From assembly GCF_010509075.1 (NCBI RefSeq), contig NZ_CP048433.1, positions 1,116,001 to 1,180,000 on the forward strand: a DNA stretch of 64,000 bases, given 5' to 3'. Source of the stretch: Collinsella aerofaciens ATCC 25986. GTDB taxonomy: Bacteria; Actinomycetota; Coriobacteriia; Coriobacteriales; Coriobacteriaceae. The number at the start of each line of letters is the position of its first letter. Position 1 is the first letter of the stretch. The translations under genes were made by a program, and so were the position numbers. The notes below the pieces were generated by a model, which was given only the letters and a program-made list of their open reading frames with translations, was not told where the DNA came from and did no database searches. Below, in pieces: positions 1 through 9,134 of the stretch.

Positions 1-581
1 GTGTCCTGAACGATGACGCCGCGCTCGCAGGCGTCGGCCTCGGCAGCGGCCATGCGCACGCACTCGTCGTAGTTGACCTCTTCGATGGTCACCGTTGCGC
101 CCTCGGCGGCGATGTTATCGAAGCGGGGCTTAGTGGAACCCTTGGGCATGTGAACGACGGCCTTCTGGCCCAGCTTGTTGGCAGCCCATGCCACGCCGCG
201 GCCATGGTTGCCGTCGGTGGCGGTAAAGAAGGTGGCCTGGCCAAAGTCCTTGGCAAGTTGATCGGAGGTCAGGTAATCGAAGGTGCACTCGGCAACGTCC
301 TTGCCGGTCTCGTCGGCAATGTAGTTGGCCATGGCAAACGAACCGCCCAGAACCTTAAAGGCGTTGAGGCCAAAGCGATAGCTCTCGTCCTTAACGCACA
401 GGTTGGACAGGCCCAGGCGCGCAGCCTGGCCGTCCAGGCGGGCAAGCGGAGTGACGGTATATTGGGGGAACGACTGGTGGAAGGCGCGGGCCTTCTTCAC
501 GTGGTCGAGGCTCATGATTCCCAAGTGCTTGTCATCGCTCTTGGGCATCGTGTTGCTCGCCCACTGGATCTTATCGGCCAT
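1..581 (-). CDS. dpaL: diaminopropionate ammonia-lyase (YgeX/DpaL), 5' part only
   Basis: PLP enzyme that converts 2,3-diaminopropionate to pyruvate and two ammonia; in gut bacteria it belongs to the ygeX-ygfK-ssnA-xdhD set of anaerobic purine/urate catabolism genes. About 193 N-terminal residues lie in the window and the rest runs off the left edge. The motif KDESYRFGLNAFK (residues 64-76) carries the expected PLP-binding lysine, and TDGNHGRGVAWAA follows near residue 120. Both match E. coli YgeX in order and spacing. The ATG at 581 has an AAGGAG ribosome site just upstream. It is transcribed divergently from a YheO-like regulator, its likely controller. Identity is firm; the physiological role is inferred from the family and from the purine genes at 24-33 kb. 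Confidence 0.93.
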   Translation of the reverse strand, partial: MADKIQWASNTMPKSDDKHLGIMSLDHVKKARAFHQSFPQYTVTPLARLDGQAARLGLSNLCVKDESYRFGLNAFKVLGGSFAMANYIADETGKDVAECTFDYLTSDQLAKDFGQATFFTATDGNHGRGVAWAANKLGQKAVVHMPKGSTKPRFDNIAAEGATVTIEEVNYDECVRMAAAEADACERGVIVQD

Positions 582-673
582 ACGGTGAACTCCTTAAGTC
601 CTCTCTTGCCGGCCCCCGCATACGCGTTTCAGCCCATTCCCATTCATGCGACTGAACTTTTATGTGGATGCCA

Positions 674-688
674 AACAAAAAGTTTGTT
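674..688. promoter_or_regulatory. 15-bp palindrome in the dpaL/regulator divergent region
   Basis: AACAAA-AAG-TTTGTT is a perfect 6-bp inverted repeat with a 3-bp spacer in the 277-bp AT-rich gap between the divergent dpaL (starts at 581) and the regulator (starts at 859). A related half, ATTGTTTGTT, occurs near 731-740. The position suits an operator for the adjacent PAS/HTH regulator. Binding is inferred. Nothing else is recognised in the gap. Confidence 0.35.
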
Positions 689-858
689 AGTAATGTTCTA
701 TCACACTTTTTGATTGGTATACCTAACGAATTGTTTGTTGCCGCAATCGGTACTTTTTCGCCGCCGAACGGTCATGAATTGCCTTGTTGATGGATTTGTT
801 TGCGGTCATGTGTGGTTTATGGCACAGTGAGCCCAAACTAATTTTTAGGAAGGCACCT

Positions 859-1512
859 ATGACCCCCGCACAGATTGAGTTTTATAAGCGCCTTGCACAC
901 GGCCTGGCGCTCCAATTTGGCCCCAACTGCGAAATCGTCGTCCACGATCTGGAGACCGATGACGTGGACCACTCCATCGTAGTGATTGAAAACGGCCACG
1001 TCAGCGGGCGCAAACTGGGTGACGGCCCCAGCCATATCGTGTTTGAGTCCATGCACGAGGGCGCCACCGATGTACACGACCGCGAGCCGTACCTCACTAA
1101 AACCACCGACGGTAAGCTGCTCAAATCGTCGACGATCTTTATCCGCAACGACGAGGGCAAGCCCGTCGGCATTTTGGGCATCAACTTTGACATTACGCTT
1201 ATGAAGGCTTTTGAGCGTTCGCTCGACGCCTTTACCGGCACCGGCGGCACGGGCTATACCGAGCCCGAGCCCATTACCAAGAACATCGGCGACCTGCTCG
1301 AGGACCTGCTGCACGAGTGCGAGCAGTTTGTGGGCAAGCCCGCGGCACTCATGACCAAAGACGAGCGCATTCGTGCCATTGGCTACCTCGACCGTCGCGG
1401 CGCCTTCCTCATTTCCAAGTCGAGCGAGCGCGCCTGCGAGTTCTTTGGCATCTCCAAGTACAGCTTCTATAGCTACCTCAATGAGGCCAAGGCTGCTGCC
1501 GGCGACAAGTAG
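859..1512 (+). CDS. YheO-like PAS-domain transcriptional regulator
   Basis: Protein of 217 residues with the YheO/DauR architecture: an N-terminal PAS-type sensor (about residues 1-120, with the typical IVVHDLETDDVDHSIVVIENG and SGRKLGDGPSH segments) and a C-terminal helix-turn-helix (about 160-215, ending in ACEFFGISKYSFYSYLNEA). The family includes D-amino-acid and amino-acid catabolism regulators. It is divergent from dpaL, so control of that gene is the simplest guess. The ATG at 859 has AGGAAGG just upstream; an in-frame ATG at 784 lacks a good ribosome site and lies in promoter-like DNA. A second protein of the same family and nearly the same length is encoded at 33.5-34.2 kb beside the purine permease. 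Confidence 0.85.
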   Translation: MTPAQIEFYKRLAHGLALQFGPNCEIVVHDLETDDVDHSIVVIENGHVSGRKLGDGPSHIVFESMHEGATDVHDREPYLTKTTDGKLLKSSTIFIRNDEGKPVGILGINFDITLMKAFERSLDAFTGTGGTGYTEPEPITKNIGDLLEDLLHECEQFVGKPAALMTKDERIRAIGYLDRRGAFLISKSSERACEFFGISKYSFYSYLNEAKAAAGDK

Positions 1513-1635
1513 GCACTCGCCTGGATTGCCCCTCCCCTTTTGGGCGCGAGTTCTGGAAAGCACGAATCCAAGACCGAGCCGCTTGGGAAGTTCCATATAA
1601 TCGATGTCATTAGTATTTCGAAAGGATGGAACAGA

Positions 1636-2598
1636 ATGGCGTTGAGCAAGGCATCATGCACCGGTCGCGGATTGATTCCGGCAATTGGTGGACATGTGCA
1701 CCGCATGTTCGATGAGAGTGAAGACGACCTGTTTTCGCTGAGCCTTGACGACGTGATGGATGATCGCCCGTGGACCGCCGACGAACTCATGGGCGGCGGG
1801 GCTCGCCCGTCAAGTCCCAATCCCGCACTTGCGCCTAAGCCCGCATCTGCGCCGACGCCCGCGCCTACGCCCGCACCCACTTCGGCGCCCACGACCGCTC
1901 CCCGCCCCGCAAGCGACCCGTCCGAGACGGCGGCATTTCTCGCTGCGGCGACGCAGGGCAAATCGGCCGACAGCACCGTTATGTACAACGCCCAGCAGTT
2001 GCCCGTTCCTGCGGCACGCAAGCCTCCGGTCACAAGGCTCGATGAGCCCGTTGCCCATCAGGTTGCCTACGATTCCTGGGCTGCAACCGATCTGGATGAG
2101 ACCTCTACCGGCATGCCGGCGCTCGACGTTCCAGTTAACCCGCTTTTTGCCGCCAACACGAGCGCCGCGGACTATGAGGGCGGTGCGGCATATTCCGATT
2201 ATTCCGATGGCTATGCTGGCAACGGTCGCATCGAGACCGAGAACTATGGCACCGCATCGAGCGATTATCTCAACGATCCGTACGCCGCCACGCCTGCACC
2301 GGAATATGACCCGGAGGCCGCGTCCGCGCCGGCGTATACCAAAAGCACGGGCGAAGAGCGCTTTGCCGATTATTACGCCGAGGAAAAGGCGCTGCGTTTC
2401 TCGGAATTTCCGCAGGCAGTCAAGGTTGCCTTTATCGCCATTATCATTGCCCTGCTCGGTGTCATTGCGTTTGAGGGGTTCCAGCTGTTCCGCGGCCCCA
2501 CCCAAGCGGAGTCGGAGACCCAGCAAAAAGAGGACGATAACCAGTACCTGGACATCAACACCCTCAAGGGCGACCCCAACGACGGAGACGACGAGTAG
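1636..2598 (+). CDS. proline/alanine-rich single-pass membrane protein, unknown function
   Basis: About 320 residues. An acidic stretch near residues 24-45 (MFDESEDDLFSLSLDDVMDD) is followed by a Pro/Ala repeat segment of AP, AT and PT pairs (about residues 58-95), then a low-complexity region rich in Ala, Asp, Tyr and Ser. One hydrophobic helix (about 262-285, FIAIIIALLGVIAFEGF) precedes a 35-residue charged tail ending DPNDGDDE. No catalytic motif is seen and I do not recognise a family. The ATG at 1636 follows GAAAGGATGG; a start at 1705 is possible. A cytoplasmic Pro-rich N-terminus and an outward tail would fit an envelope or scaffolding protein, but that is a guess. Confidence 0.7.
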   Translation: MALSKASCTGRGLIPAIGGHVHRMFDESEDDLFSLSLDDVMDDRPWTADELMGGGARPSSPNPALAPKPASAPTPAPTPAPTSAPTTAPRPASDPSETAAFLAAATQGKSADSTVMYNAQQLPVPAARKPPVTRLDEPVAHQVAYDSWAATDLDETSTGMPALDVPVNPLFAANTSAADYEGGAAYSDYSDGYAGNGRIETENYGTASSDYLNDPYAATPAPEYDPEAASAPAYTKSTGEERFADYYAEEKALRFSEFPQAVKVAFIAIIIALLGVIAFEGFQLFRGPTQAESETQQKEDDNQYLDINTLKGDPNDGDDE

Positions 2599-2735
2599 CG
2601 AGAGCTGAAGGCGGCCGCAGGATCCCGCATCCAGCACCGGCTTCTAAGTGCTGTTTTGTCATCCAGCTACACTTTTCCGAAGTTTTAAGGTGCCTATTTC
2701 GACACTTTTCCGGATTTTATACTCTGTCCCTCCAG

Positions 2736-3029
2736 ATGCGCTTTACGGTGCAGGCGTTGGAAGAAGGGCCATGTGCCGCTGGCGGCCCACATGTTCTGCA
2801 GATCAAGCTGCTCGGAGACGGCTCGCGCGAGCCGTCCAGCTGGAAGCTTTTTGCCGACGGTGCGTGCGTTGCGGACGGATCCGGCGCCTTTGCCCGCGAG
2901 TGCTTCTGCGAGGGCGCCGAGGTGTTCCTGGACCTGTGTCGCGACGCCGTGCACGCGGCCGAGCTGCACCAGTGGAGCCAGAGGGAGTACGAGCTGCTGA
3001 GCGCGGCGCGCGGGATTGCGGGGGTGTAG
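2736..3029 (+). CDS. small hypothetical protein (97 aa)
   Basis: 97 residues, beginning MRFTVQALEEG and containing HVLQIKLLGDG and SWKLFADGACVADGSG. The pattern is of short beta strands followed by a helical C-terminus (DLCRDAVHAAELHQWSQREYELL). I do not recognise the family. There is no clear ribosome site. A TATACT -10-like box at 2718-2723 lies only 12 bp before the ATG, so translation may be leaderless. A terminator hairpin follows at 3068. Other frames in this stretch are also open because of high GC, so the call is moderate. Confidence 0.5.
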   Translation: MRFTVQALEEGPCAAGGPHVLQIKLLGDGSREPSSWKLFADGACVADGSGAFARECFCEGAEVFLDLCRDAVHAAELHQWSQREYELLSAARGIAGV

Positions 3030-3067
3030 GTGGGCAGATAAGCCATCGGCAATTCCGAGATGGCAAG

Positions 3068-3092
3068 GGCCGGGAATTAGATTCCCGGCCTT
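3068..3092. terminator. bidirectional terminator
   Basis: GGCCGGGAAT-TAG-ATTCCCGGCC is a perfect 10-bp stem with a 3-base loop followed by TTT. It sits between the convergent ends of the small gene at 2736-3029 and the DUF262 gene on the minus strand, so it can serve both. Confidence 0.75.
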
Positions 3093-3096
3093 TAAC

Positions 3097-5220
3097 CTAG
3101 CACTGCTTTATAAGATCGAGCACCGCGGGAATGTCATCGGCATTACGAAGAGCAACATAGGTCGGTAGGCCTGGGCCAAATCCACCCTGCGTACGTTTGT
3201 CCTGGCACATGTCCTCTGGATCAATTAGGTCATCCACGCTCTTTGCCAGGCCGACGGCAATCCAGCCACCGTTGCTGGTCCTACCTTCTAACACGGCATG
3301 CAGTTTTCGCTTGCCCGACCTGAAGCCTACATAGTACTTGGCTATGTAGGACTCCCACGAAGGGTTACCACTCAGAACGGACTCGCGCACCTCATCGAAA
3401 AGCTTCTGGTTGAGCCCACCTTCGGCAAAGGTGGGGTGGTTCTCATGCAGAGTCCAGACAGGAGCCTCGTCAGGCTCCCCACGAGAAGGACGGTACTTGT
3501 CGACGACGTCTGCCGGAAGGTCGGGATACTTCCATATCTCGCACGCTTCTTTCGCCAGCTCGTCCGCGCGCTGCCCAATCTCTTCCTCACCCCATTTTTC
3601 ATGCGAGACAATCGATTTGTTTAGGTAGAGCGGGCTGCACTTAAATCCGACGTCAGGCAGATTGAGCTTGTCCGAGAACGACCGGTTTGAGTACTCCTGG
3701 TTGTAGCCCGTCAGCGTAAGATTTCCCAAGTTGTTGCACAGCCTGTCGTGGACGTCTTCCCAGTTCTCACCAAGCGATTCCTTCCAGCCGTGCTCATCAT
3801 CAATCGTCTGGGGCATGATGTGCTCGATCTGGTAATCGTCGGCTGAGATGGACTCCTTCGGGTGGTGCCAGTTCTCCATGCGTTCCAGGTAATAGCGCTT
3901 TTTAGAGAAGCGGTTGTAGCAGTCACGCGCCTTAAACTCCTCGACAAAATGCTCGTCTGTCGGAAAGTATGCGGTCATACCGCTGCTGTGGATAAGGAGC
4001 ATCGCCGTAACGTACTCCTCGATATCGTCCTGCTGCTCGAGATTGCGATACATGCCGGCAAAGAAATTATTTAGGCCCGTGGTAAGTCTGCCGCAAACCG
4101 CTCGCCTGAACAGAAACGACTCGATAGTCTCGCAGATACGTAAAAACGCATTGCGGTCTAGTCCATTCCCCTCGTAAACCGAATAAAGCAACATTAAGAG
4201 GGGCCTTATCTGCTTCACGTCGAGGCTTACGATTCTGCCGAACACTCGGCGCAGTCCGTCGTCCTTCTCCTTACCAAGGAACAGACTGGCGTATCTATGT
4301 GCATACCCGCGCAGCTCCTTAAGCAGGCCCTCGGTGTCACCATCGTAGTCGTCGGCGAAATAGCGCTTAAACTCGTAGTAGGCCTCGTTCTCCTTCGGCA
4401 TCCTATTGGGAACTTTAAGCCACAGCCAGTACCAGATAAATGCATTGAACTCGTCCTCGCCGCCTTTTCCGAACAAGCACTCGAGTGGATGCCAATAACC
4501 CTCATAAAGCTTGGTCTGTTCGTCGTTGGGAAGCGACATTAGAACGTAGTTACGGATGAGGTCAATGGGCGTGAGCGGCTTGCCCTTGGAGTTCATGGAC
4601 TCAAATATGAGCTGGGCATTATCAACGCCAGCGGTGAGCTTAGTGTCGATGACCTGCACGCGGTTTAGCCCCGCCCAAAGCCTTGCCGGGTCAAATGATT
4701 TACCACGCATCTTCTCGCGGAAGAACGCATGGTTCTCGACAATCCGATCCGATTTTTCATCTGGCACGGGAGCCCCAGACACGATGGAGAACAGCGTCTC
4801 TTTATCGTCCTGCGAGAGCACCAGCTTGTAGCGTGCCAGACCGTTGTAGTCGTCATCGTTAAAGAGGTAATTTTTCCTCAGCGCCGAGATTTTGAGGTCG
4901 CCAAGGAAGCCAGCCTTGTCGGGGTTGCTCTCCAAATAGTCAGCCAAAGCTGCAATCATCAACGAAAACGTCGTCATGCGCTGCTGTCCGTCAATCAGAA
5001 GCACGCGCGAAATGCTCGTGGCAGAGCTCTCGGACTCGGGGATATAAAGCATTGACCCCACGAAGTGCGATACGCCATCACGACCCGCTCGCATGACGTC
5101 ATCCCAAAGCACCTCGCACTCTTTTACACTCCACGAGTAAACTCGCTGGTACACGGGAATGACAAACTGCATCTTCGCCACGCCCATAAGGTCGAGCAGA
5201 TTCGCCTCGGTTGCTTTCAT
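3097..5220 (-). CDS. DUF262/DUF1524 (GmrSD-like) nuclease-family protein
   Basis: 707 residues with the organisation of GmrSD-type type IV restriction proteins and relatives. The N-terminal DUF262 domain has VIPVYQRVYSW (residues 20-30) and the nucleotide-binding signature LLIDGQQRMTTF (about 74-85). The central part has the DUF1524 HNH-type nuclease signature EHIMPQT (about 466-472), followed by NNLGNLTLTGYN near 500. The last 100 residues resemble the DUF5655/DUF4268-type tail seen on such proteins. GmrSD proteins cut modified DNA; substrate and activity here are unknown. The gene sits next to a type I restriction-modification locus, which supports a defence role. The start at 5220 follows AAAGGGG. 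Confidence 0.85.
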   Translation of the reverse strand: MKATEANLLDLMGVAKMQFVIPVYQRVYSWSVKECEVLWDDVMRAGRDGVSHFVGSMLYIPESESSATSISRVLLIDGQQRMTTFSLMIAALADYLESNPDKAGFLGDLKISALRKNYLFNDDDYNGLARYKLVLSQDDKETLFSIVSGAPVPDEKSDRIVENHAFFREKMRGKSFDPARLWAGLNRVQVIDTKLTAGVDNAQLIFESMNSKGKPLTPIDLIRNYVLMSLPNDEQTKLYEGYWHPLECLFGKGGEDEFNAFIWYWLWLKVPNRMPKENEAYYEFKRYFADDYDGDTEGLLKELRGYAHRYASLFLGKEKDDGLRRVFGRIVSLDVKQIRPLLMLLYSVYEGNGLDRNAFLRICETIESFLFRRAVCGRLTTGLNNFFAGMYRNLEQQDDIEEYVTAMLLIHSSGMTAYFPTDEHFVEEFKARDCYNRFSKKRYYLERMENWHHPKESISADDYQIEHIMPQTIDDEHGWKESLGENWEDVHDRLCNNLGNLTLTGYNQEYSNRSFSDKLNLPDVGFKCSPLYLNKSIVSHEKWGEEEIGQRADELAKEACEIWKYPDLPADVVDKYRPSRGEPDEAPVWTLHENHPTFAEGGLNQKLFDEVRESVLSGNPSWESYIAKYYVGFRSGKRKLHAVLEGRTSNGGWIAVGLAKSVDDLIDPEDMCQDKRTQGGFGPGLPTYVALRNADDIPAVLDLIKQC

Positions 5221-5319
5221 TTACGCTTGTCCCCTTTCTTGTTTACGCCGCTTGCGGTCAGTCCCCCACTGAACGAAAGACGCTAAAGACCAGAGCATCG
5301 AAGCGCTGGAGCAACCGGG

Positions 5320-6801
5320 ATGCTCGTCTCACTAGATTTTACAACGCTTGTCGCGAATACAGTTGAAAGCCAATCCGGTTCCGATGGCTCCCCCTATGAG
5401 AAGCACGTGGACACTAAGGGACGCGTTCTGAGCGACAAGTGCATCGCGGACGAGGTTCCGTTTGGGATTCCGGAAAGCTGGGCCTGGGCGAGATTTAGTG
5501 AAGTCATTGGAATTGCAGCGCGTTTGGTCGACCCGTTGAAATATCAGGACTTTCCTCATATCGCGCCTGACAACATCCAAAAAGGCACCGGAAAGCTCTT
5601 GTTCTGTCATAGTGTTAAGGCCGACGAGGTTAAGAGCGCCAATCACCTGTTCTCTGCAGGACAGATTCTCTATTCGAAGATTCGTCCAGCTCTTCGAAAG
5701 GCGGTTATCGCCCCTTTTGATGGGCTGTGTAGTGCGGATATGTATCCGCTCAACACCAAGCTGCAACCTGAATATGTCCTCACGGTTCTCCTCAGCAATT
5801 TCTTCACTGAGGAGACGCTTAAGGGTGATACGCGTGTCAAAATGCCAAAGACTAATCAGAAGTCATTGAACGTCATTCTGGTCCCAGTTCCGCCTCTCGC
5901 CGAGCAGCGCCGCATCGTCGAGCGGGTGAACGAGCTCATGCCCCTGGTCGAGGAGTACGGTGAGCTCGAGGACGCCCGCGAGGAGCTCGACGCCGCGCTG
6001 CCCGGCCGCCTGCGCAAGTCGGTGCTGCAGCTGGCGGTTCAGGGAGGGCTCGTGCCGCAGGACCCCGCAGACGAGCCCGCCGGCGTTCTGCTGGAGCGCA
6101 TCCGCGGGCAGCGCCGGCAGCTCGTGGCCGAGGGGGAGATGAAGGCCCCGAAGGGCGGTGAGTCGATCATCTTCGCCGGTTCCGATGGCCGCCGCTATGA
6201 GAAGAGGGTGGACGCCAGGGGCCGCGAGTCCGAGCCCGTCTGCATCGAGGACGAGATCCCGTTCGAGATACCCGAGAGCTGGGAGTGGGCGAGGCTCGAG
6301 AGCGTCACCACTTACATCCAGAGGGGCAAGTCGCCGAAGTATTCGACCGTCGAGAAATACCCCGTGATCGCCCAAAAGTGCAACCAATGGAGCGGATTCT
6401 CCGTGGAAAAGGCGAGGTTCATCGACCCAGCCACCGTATCCAAGTACGCGGATGAGCGGATTCTGAAGGATGGTGACCTTCTCTGGAACTCGACCGGCCT
6501 CGGCACGTTGGGCAGGATGGCGGTCTATGACTCGGCGAAAAACAGATACGGCTGGGCCGTCGCCGACAGCCACGTGACGGTGATCAGGACGCGGGAAGAT
6601 TGGCTTGATCACCGGTTTGCCTTCGCCTATTTCGCGGGGCCGTCAGTCCAGTCTGAAATTGAAGACCAGGCAAGCGGCAGCACGAAGCAGAAAGAGCTTG
6701 CGCAGGAGACGGTCAGAAACTACCTAATCCCAGTTCCGCCCCTCGCCGAGCAGCGTCGCATCGTTTATGAAGTTGACTGGCTTTTCAAAATACTTGTCTA
6801 A
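5320..6801 (+). CDS. hsdS: silent hsdS cassette (type I specificity subunit, N-terminally truncated)
   Basis: Open frame of about 493 residues carrying two target-recognition domains (about 30-185 and 320-480) separated by the conserved PVPPLAEQRRIVERVNELMPL helix region. Compared with the expressed copy at 10044-11606 it lacks the first ~55 residues (MKAKDLKNSILQMAIEGK onward). Homology starts abruptly at the 28-bp repeat 5376-5403, and codons before it match no HsdS. It has no convincing ribosome site. It is therefore read as a donor of alternative recognition domains that reach the expression site by inversion. The downstream recombinase and the opposite orientation of the expressed copy fit known phase-variable type I systems. 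The C-terminus ends LAEQRRIVYEVDWLFKILV. Confidence 0.85.
   Translation: MLVSLDFTTLVANTVESQSGSDGSPYEKHVDTKGRVLSDKCIADEVPFGIPESWAWARFSEVIGIAARLVDPLKYQDFPHIAPDNIQKGTGKLLFCHSVKADEVKSANHLFSAGQILYSKIRPALRKAVIAPFDGLCSADMYPLNTKLQPEYVLTVLLSNFFTEETLKGDTRVKMPKTNQKSLNVILVPVPPLAEQRRIVERVNELMPLVEEYGELEDAREELDAALPGRLRKSVLQLAVQGGLVPQDPADEPAGVLLERIRGQRRQLVAEGEMKAPKGGESIIFAGSDGRRYEKRVDARGRESEPVCIEDEIPFEIPESWEWARLESVTTYIQRGKSPKYSTVEKYPVIAQKCNQWSGFSVEKARFIDPATVSKYADERILKDGDLLWNSTGLGTLGRMAVYDSAKNRYGWAVADSHVTVIRTREDWLDHRFAFAYFAGPSVQSEIEDQASGSTKQKELAQETVRNYLIPVPPLAEQRRIVYEVDWLFKILV
5376..5403 (+). repeat. 28-bp inversion-site repeat, copy 1 (5' of silent TRD1)
   Basis: Begins CGGTTCCGATGGC and ends CTATGAGAAG. 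It is identical to the reverse complement of 11397-11424 in the expressed hsdS and matches 25 of 28 bases at 6177-6204 (plus) and 10569-10596 (minus). All four copies encode GSDG-x-x-YEK in the same reading frame, so recombination between opposite copies keeps hsdS open. The role as crossover site is inferred. Confidence 0.8.
5888..6288 (+). repeat. 401-bp inverted repeat, copy in silent hsdS
   Basis: Identical, base for base in my comparison, to the reverse complement of 10485-10885. It covers the central conserved region of HsdS from PPLAEQRR to the IPESWEW segment, and it includes the internal 28-bp site at 6177-6204. Perfect identity beside fully divergent recognition domains indicates recent or ongoing exchange. 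Confidence 0.92.
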
Positions 6802-6834
6802 CTGTTTTCATGACCTCGTCGAAAGGAAGATGTC

Positions 6835-7629
6835 ATGAGAATGTTTGTACAATACTTGCAGGAAAAGGGTTATGCGGAAAACACTGTTGATTCTTATTCC
6901 TTTGCAATATGCCAGCTTATCGATAAAACTCAGTCTCTAACAAACCAGTCACTTCTTGCGCACAAAGAGTGGCTGGTTTCTTCATTCGCTCCGAAAACGG
7001 TTAACAACCGCATCGGCGCAATTAACACCTACCTTGATTTCATCGCTTTCGATGGAATCCGACTCAAAGGAGTGCGAATTCAACAGAAGCCGTTTCTCGA
7101 CAATGTCATCAGCAATGAACAATACATGCAGTTAATCAGCGGCCTGAAGCAAGACGGTGATTGGTTTTGGTATTTCATCGTTCGCTTTCTTGGTTGTACG
7201 GGTGCGAGAGTAAGTGAGTTAAGACAGTTCAAAGTAGAACACGTTACCGCTGGATATATGGACATTGTTTCAAAAGGCCAGAAGCTCAGGAGAATTTGGA
7301 TACCTGACTCTTTGCGTGAAGAAAGTCTTACATGGAAAGCCAAGCCAATGAATGGCCTTCTATTTCCAGGCAAAAACGACAACGCGATTACTTCGCGCGG
7401 CATATCCGTAGGGTTGAAGCGTGCCGCACTGCGCTATGGCGTCGACCAAGACGTCGTATACCCGCATTCATTTCGGCACTTGTTCGCAAAAAACTTTATC
7501 AACCGCAACCCAGATATTTCACTGCTTGCTGATCTTATGGGACACGAAAGCATTGAGACAACGCGAATCTATCTGCGGCGCACTGCCGATGAACAGCGCG
7601 CCGCGGTTGATGAAGCAGTCAATTGGTAA
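6835..7629 (+). CDS. tyrosine recombinase (XerC/D-like), putative hsdS invertase
   Basis: 264 residues: an N-terminal SAM-like DNA-binding domain (about 1-85) and a catalytic domain with the tyrosine-recombinase residues R125 (GARVSEL), H211-x-x-R214 (HSFRH), H237 (GHES) and nucleophile Y246 (TRIYLRR). It lies between two inverted hsdS copies, where dedicated recombinases are found in phase-variable type I loci. No phage structural genes or att sites are nearby. Base composition is lower in GC than its neighbours. Its last codons overlap the tail of the pre-insertion expressed hsdS on the other strand (stop of that frame near 7619-7621). Family certain; role inferred from position. Confidence 0.9.
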   Translation: MRMFVQYLQEKGYAENTVDSYSFAICQLIDKTQSLTNQSLLAHKEWLVSSFAPKTVNNRIGAINTYLDFIAFDGIRLKGVRIQQKPFLDNVISNEQYMQLISGLKQDGDWFWYFIVRFLGCTGARVSELRQFKVEHVTAGYMDIVSKGQKLRRIWIPDSLREESLTWKAKPMNGLLFPGKNDNAITSRGISVGLKRAALRYGVDQDVVYPHSFRHLFAKNFINRNPDISLLADLMGHESIETTRIYLRRTADEQRAAVDEAVNW

Positions 7630-7826
7630 GAGCAAATACTTCGGTGACTCTAGAAACAATTCGTTTCTGCTCGCTGGCCGGGGGAACAGTGTTAGCGCCG
7701 GGCGATTTTAGCCGCTAATAGTCAAACGATTTTGACCAATCCCGGTCACCGAATAATGGCCACCGTGCCTCCCCGCCGCCACTACGCTGGTGGTGCCAAC
7801 ACGCCGGCGTTAGGAGGACCATTGAG

Positions 7827-9134
7827 GTGAACGAGAGACACGATGACCTACAGGAGATTATAGACGCGGCGCTCCGGGAGATGGCCGCGGAGGAGGGCGA
7901 CGGGTTCGACCCGCAGGCATGCAACCTCGCGGAGTTCTGCAGGAGGACGGGGCTCACCCGCTCCCGCGCGAGGACGGTCAGGGCACACGGGTTCAGGGCC
8001 CTGCCCCACGGGAACAGCGGGAGGAGGGCCGCGCCGGGCGTGCTCGCCGGCCACACCGGCCTGGTGGACGACCTCCTGCGGAAGGGCGTCACCAACTCGC
8101 AGGTGATATTCGAGCGGCTGCTCGGCCAGGGCTACGCCGGCGGCCTCACCACGGTGAAGACCTATATCGCCGCGCACCGGGACCTCGTGCCCGCGAAGAG
8201 GCGGCAGGCGGCCCCGCAGGGCTGCCGCGGCCAGCGCTTCAGGACGGCGCCCGGAGAGGCCTACCAGATGGACTGGGGCTTCGTCGCGGTCGAGCGCCCC
8301 GGCGGGGAGCGGGCGCGGATCGCCTGCTTCGCCATGGTCTGCCACCATTGCGGGGGCGCCCACGTCGAGTTCTTCCCGAACGCGCGCCAGGAGAACCTCC
8401 TCATCGGGATGCTGCACGCGTTCTCGGCGCTGGGCGTGCCCGCGACCGTGCTCACCGACAACATGAAGAGCGTGGTCGTCCGCCGCGATGCCGACGGCCG
8501 GCCCGTCTGGCAGGCCGACTACGCCGAGTTCATGGGCGTCGTCGGCTTCCGCACCAGGCTGTGCAGGCCGCGCCACCCCTATACGAAGGGCAAGGTGGAG
8601 AGGCTCGTCCGCTTCGTGAAGGGGAACTTCCTCGCGGGAAGGTCCTTTACCGACCTTGACGCCCTCAACCGGGAGGCCGCCCTCTGGTGCGCCGAGCAGG
8701 GAGGCCGCTGGCGGCGCGCGGCGGCATGCGTCCCGATGCGCGAGCACGAGGCGGCGTGCTCGGCGAACACCAGGCCGCTCGAGGTCACGGCCGAGGTCGA
8801 GCGGTACCTGTGCCCGCGCCGGAAGATCTCCTTCGACGGCTTCGTGAGCTTCGAGGGGCACCGCTACGGCGTGCCCTACTGGTACGTCCGCCGCGAGTGC
8901 AGGGTGAACCGGGAGGGGCGCGTGGTGCACATATACAGCGACGACCTCTCCCGCGAGCTCGTCGCCCACGCCGTCGGCACCGGCGCCGACAGCTGGTGCG
9001 AGGGGCAGTGGGAGACATCGCCGGCGCAGCCCGAGGAGCTGCCGACCCAGCCGGTGGGGACCGTGGTCGAGCAAATCGCCCCGCCCAGGACGAAACCCGG
9101 TTTCGAGAGGTTCGACTTCGGGAGGGCCGAATGA
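7827..9134 (+). CDS. istA: IS21 transposase IstA
   Basis: 435 residues with a GTG start after an AGGAGG ribosome site. An N-terminal helix-turn-helix region (about 25-80) precedes an rve-type DDE integrase core with D149 (QMDWGF), D211 (LTDNMKS) and E258 (KGKVERLV). It catalyses cut and strand transfer at the element ends together with IstB. The istB start codon overlaps its stop (ATGA), giving translational coupling. It appears intact. Confidence 0.95.
   Translation: MNERHDDLQEIIDAALREMAAEEGDGFDPQACNLAEFCRRTGLTRSRARTVRAHGFRALPHGNSGRRAAPGVLAGHTGLVDDLLRKGVTNSQVIFERLLGQGYAGGLTTVKTYIAAHRDLVPAKRRQAAPQGCRGQRFRTAPGEAYQMDWGFVAVERPGGERARIACFAMVCHHCGGAHVEFFPNARQENLLIGMLHAFSALGVPATVLTDNMKSVVVRRDADGRPVWQADYAEFMGVVGFRTRLCRPRHPYTKGKVERLVRFVKGNFLAGRSFTDLDALNREAALWCAEQGGRWRRAAACVPMREHEAACSANTRPLEVTAEVERYLCPRRKISFDGFVSFEGHRYGVPYWYVRRECRVNREGRVVHIYSDDLSRELVAHAVGTGADSWCEGQWETSPAQPEELPTQPVGTVVEQIAPPRTKPGFERFDFGRAE

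Noticed and set aside
5320-6801. A second independently expressed hsdS
   Set aside because: No ribosome site, no N-terminal HsdS sequence, and homology starts exactly at the inversion repeat; more consistent with a silent cassette.
6835-7629. Prophage or integrative element integrase
   Set aside because: No phage, plasmid or conjugation genes, no tRNA and no att repeats flank it; position between inverted hsdS copies with in-frame 28-bp sites explains it better.
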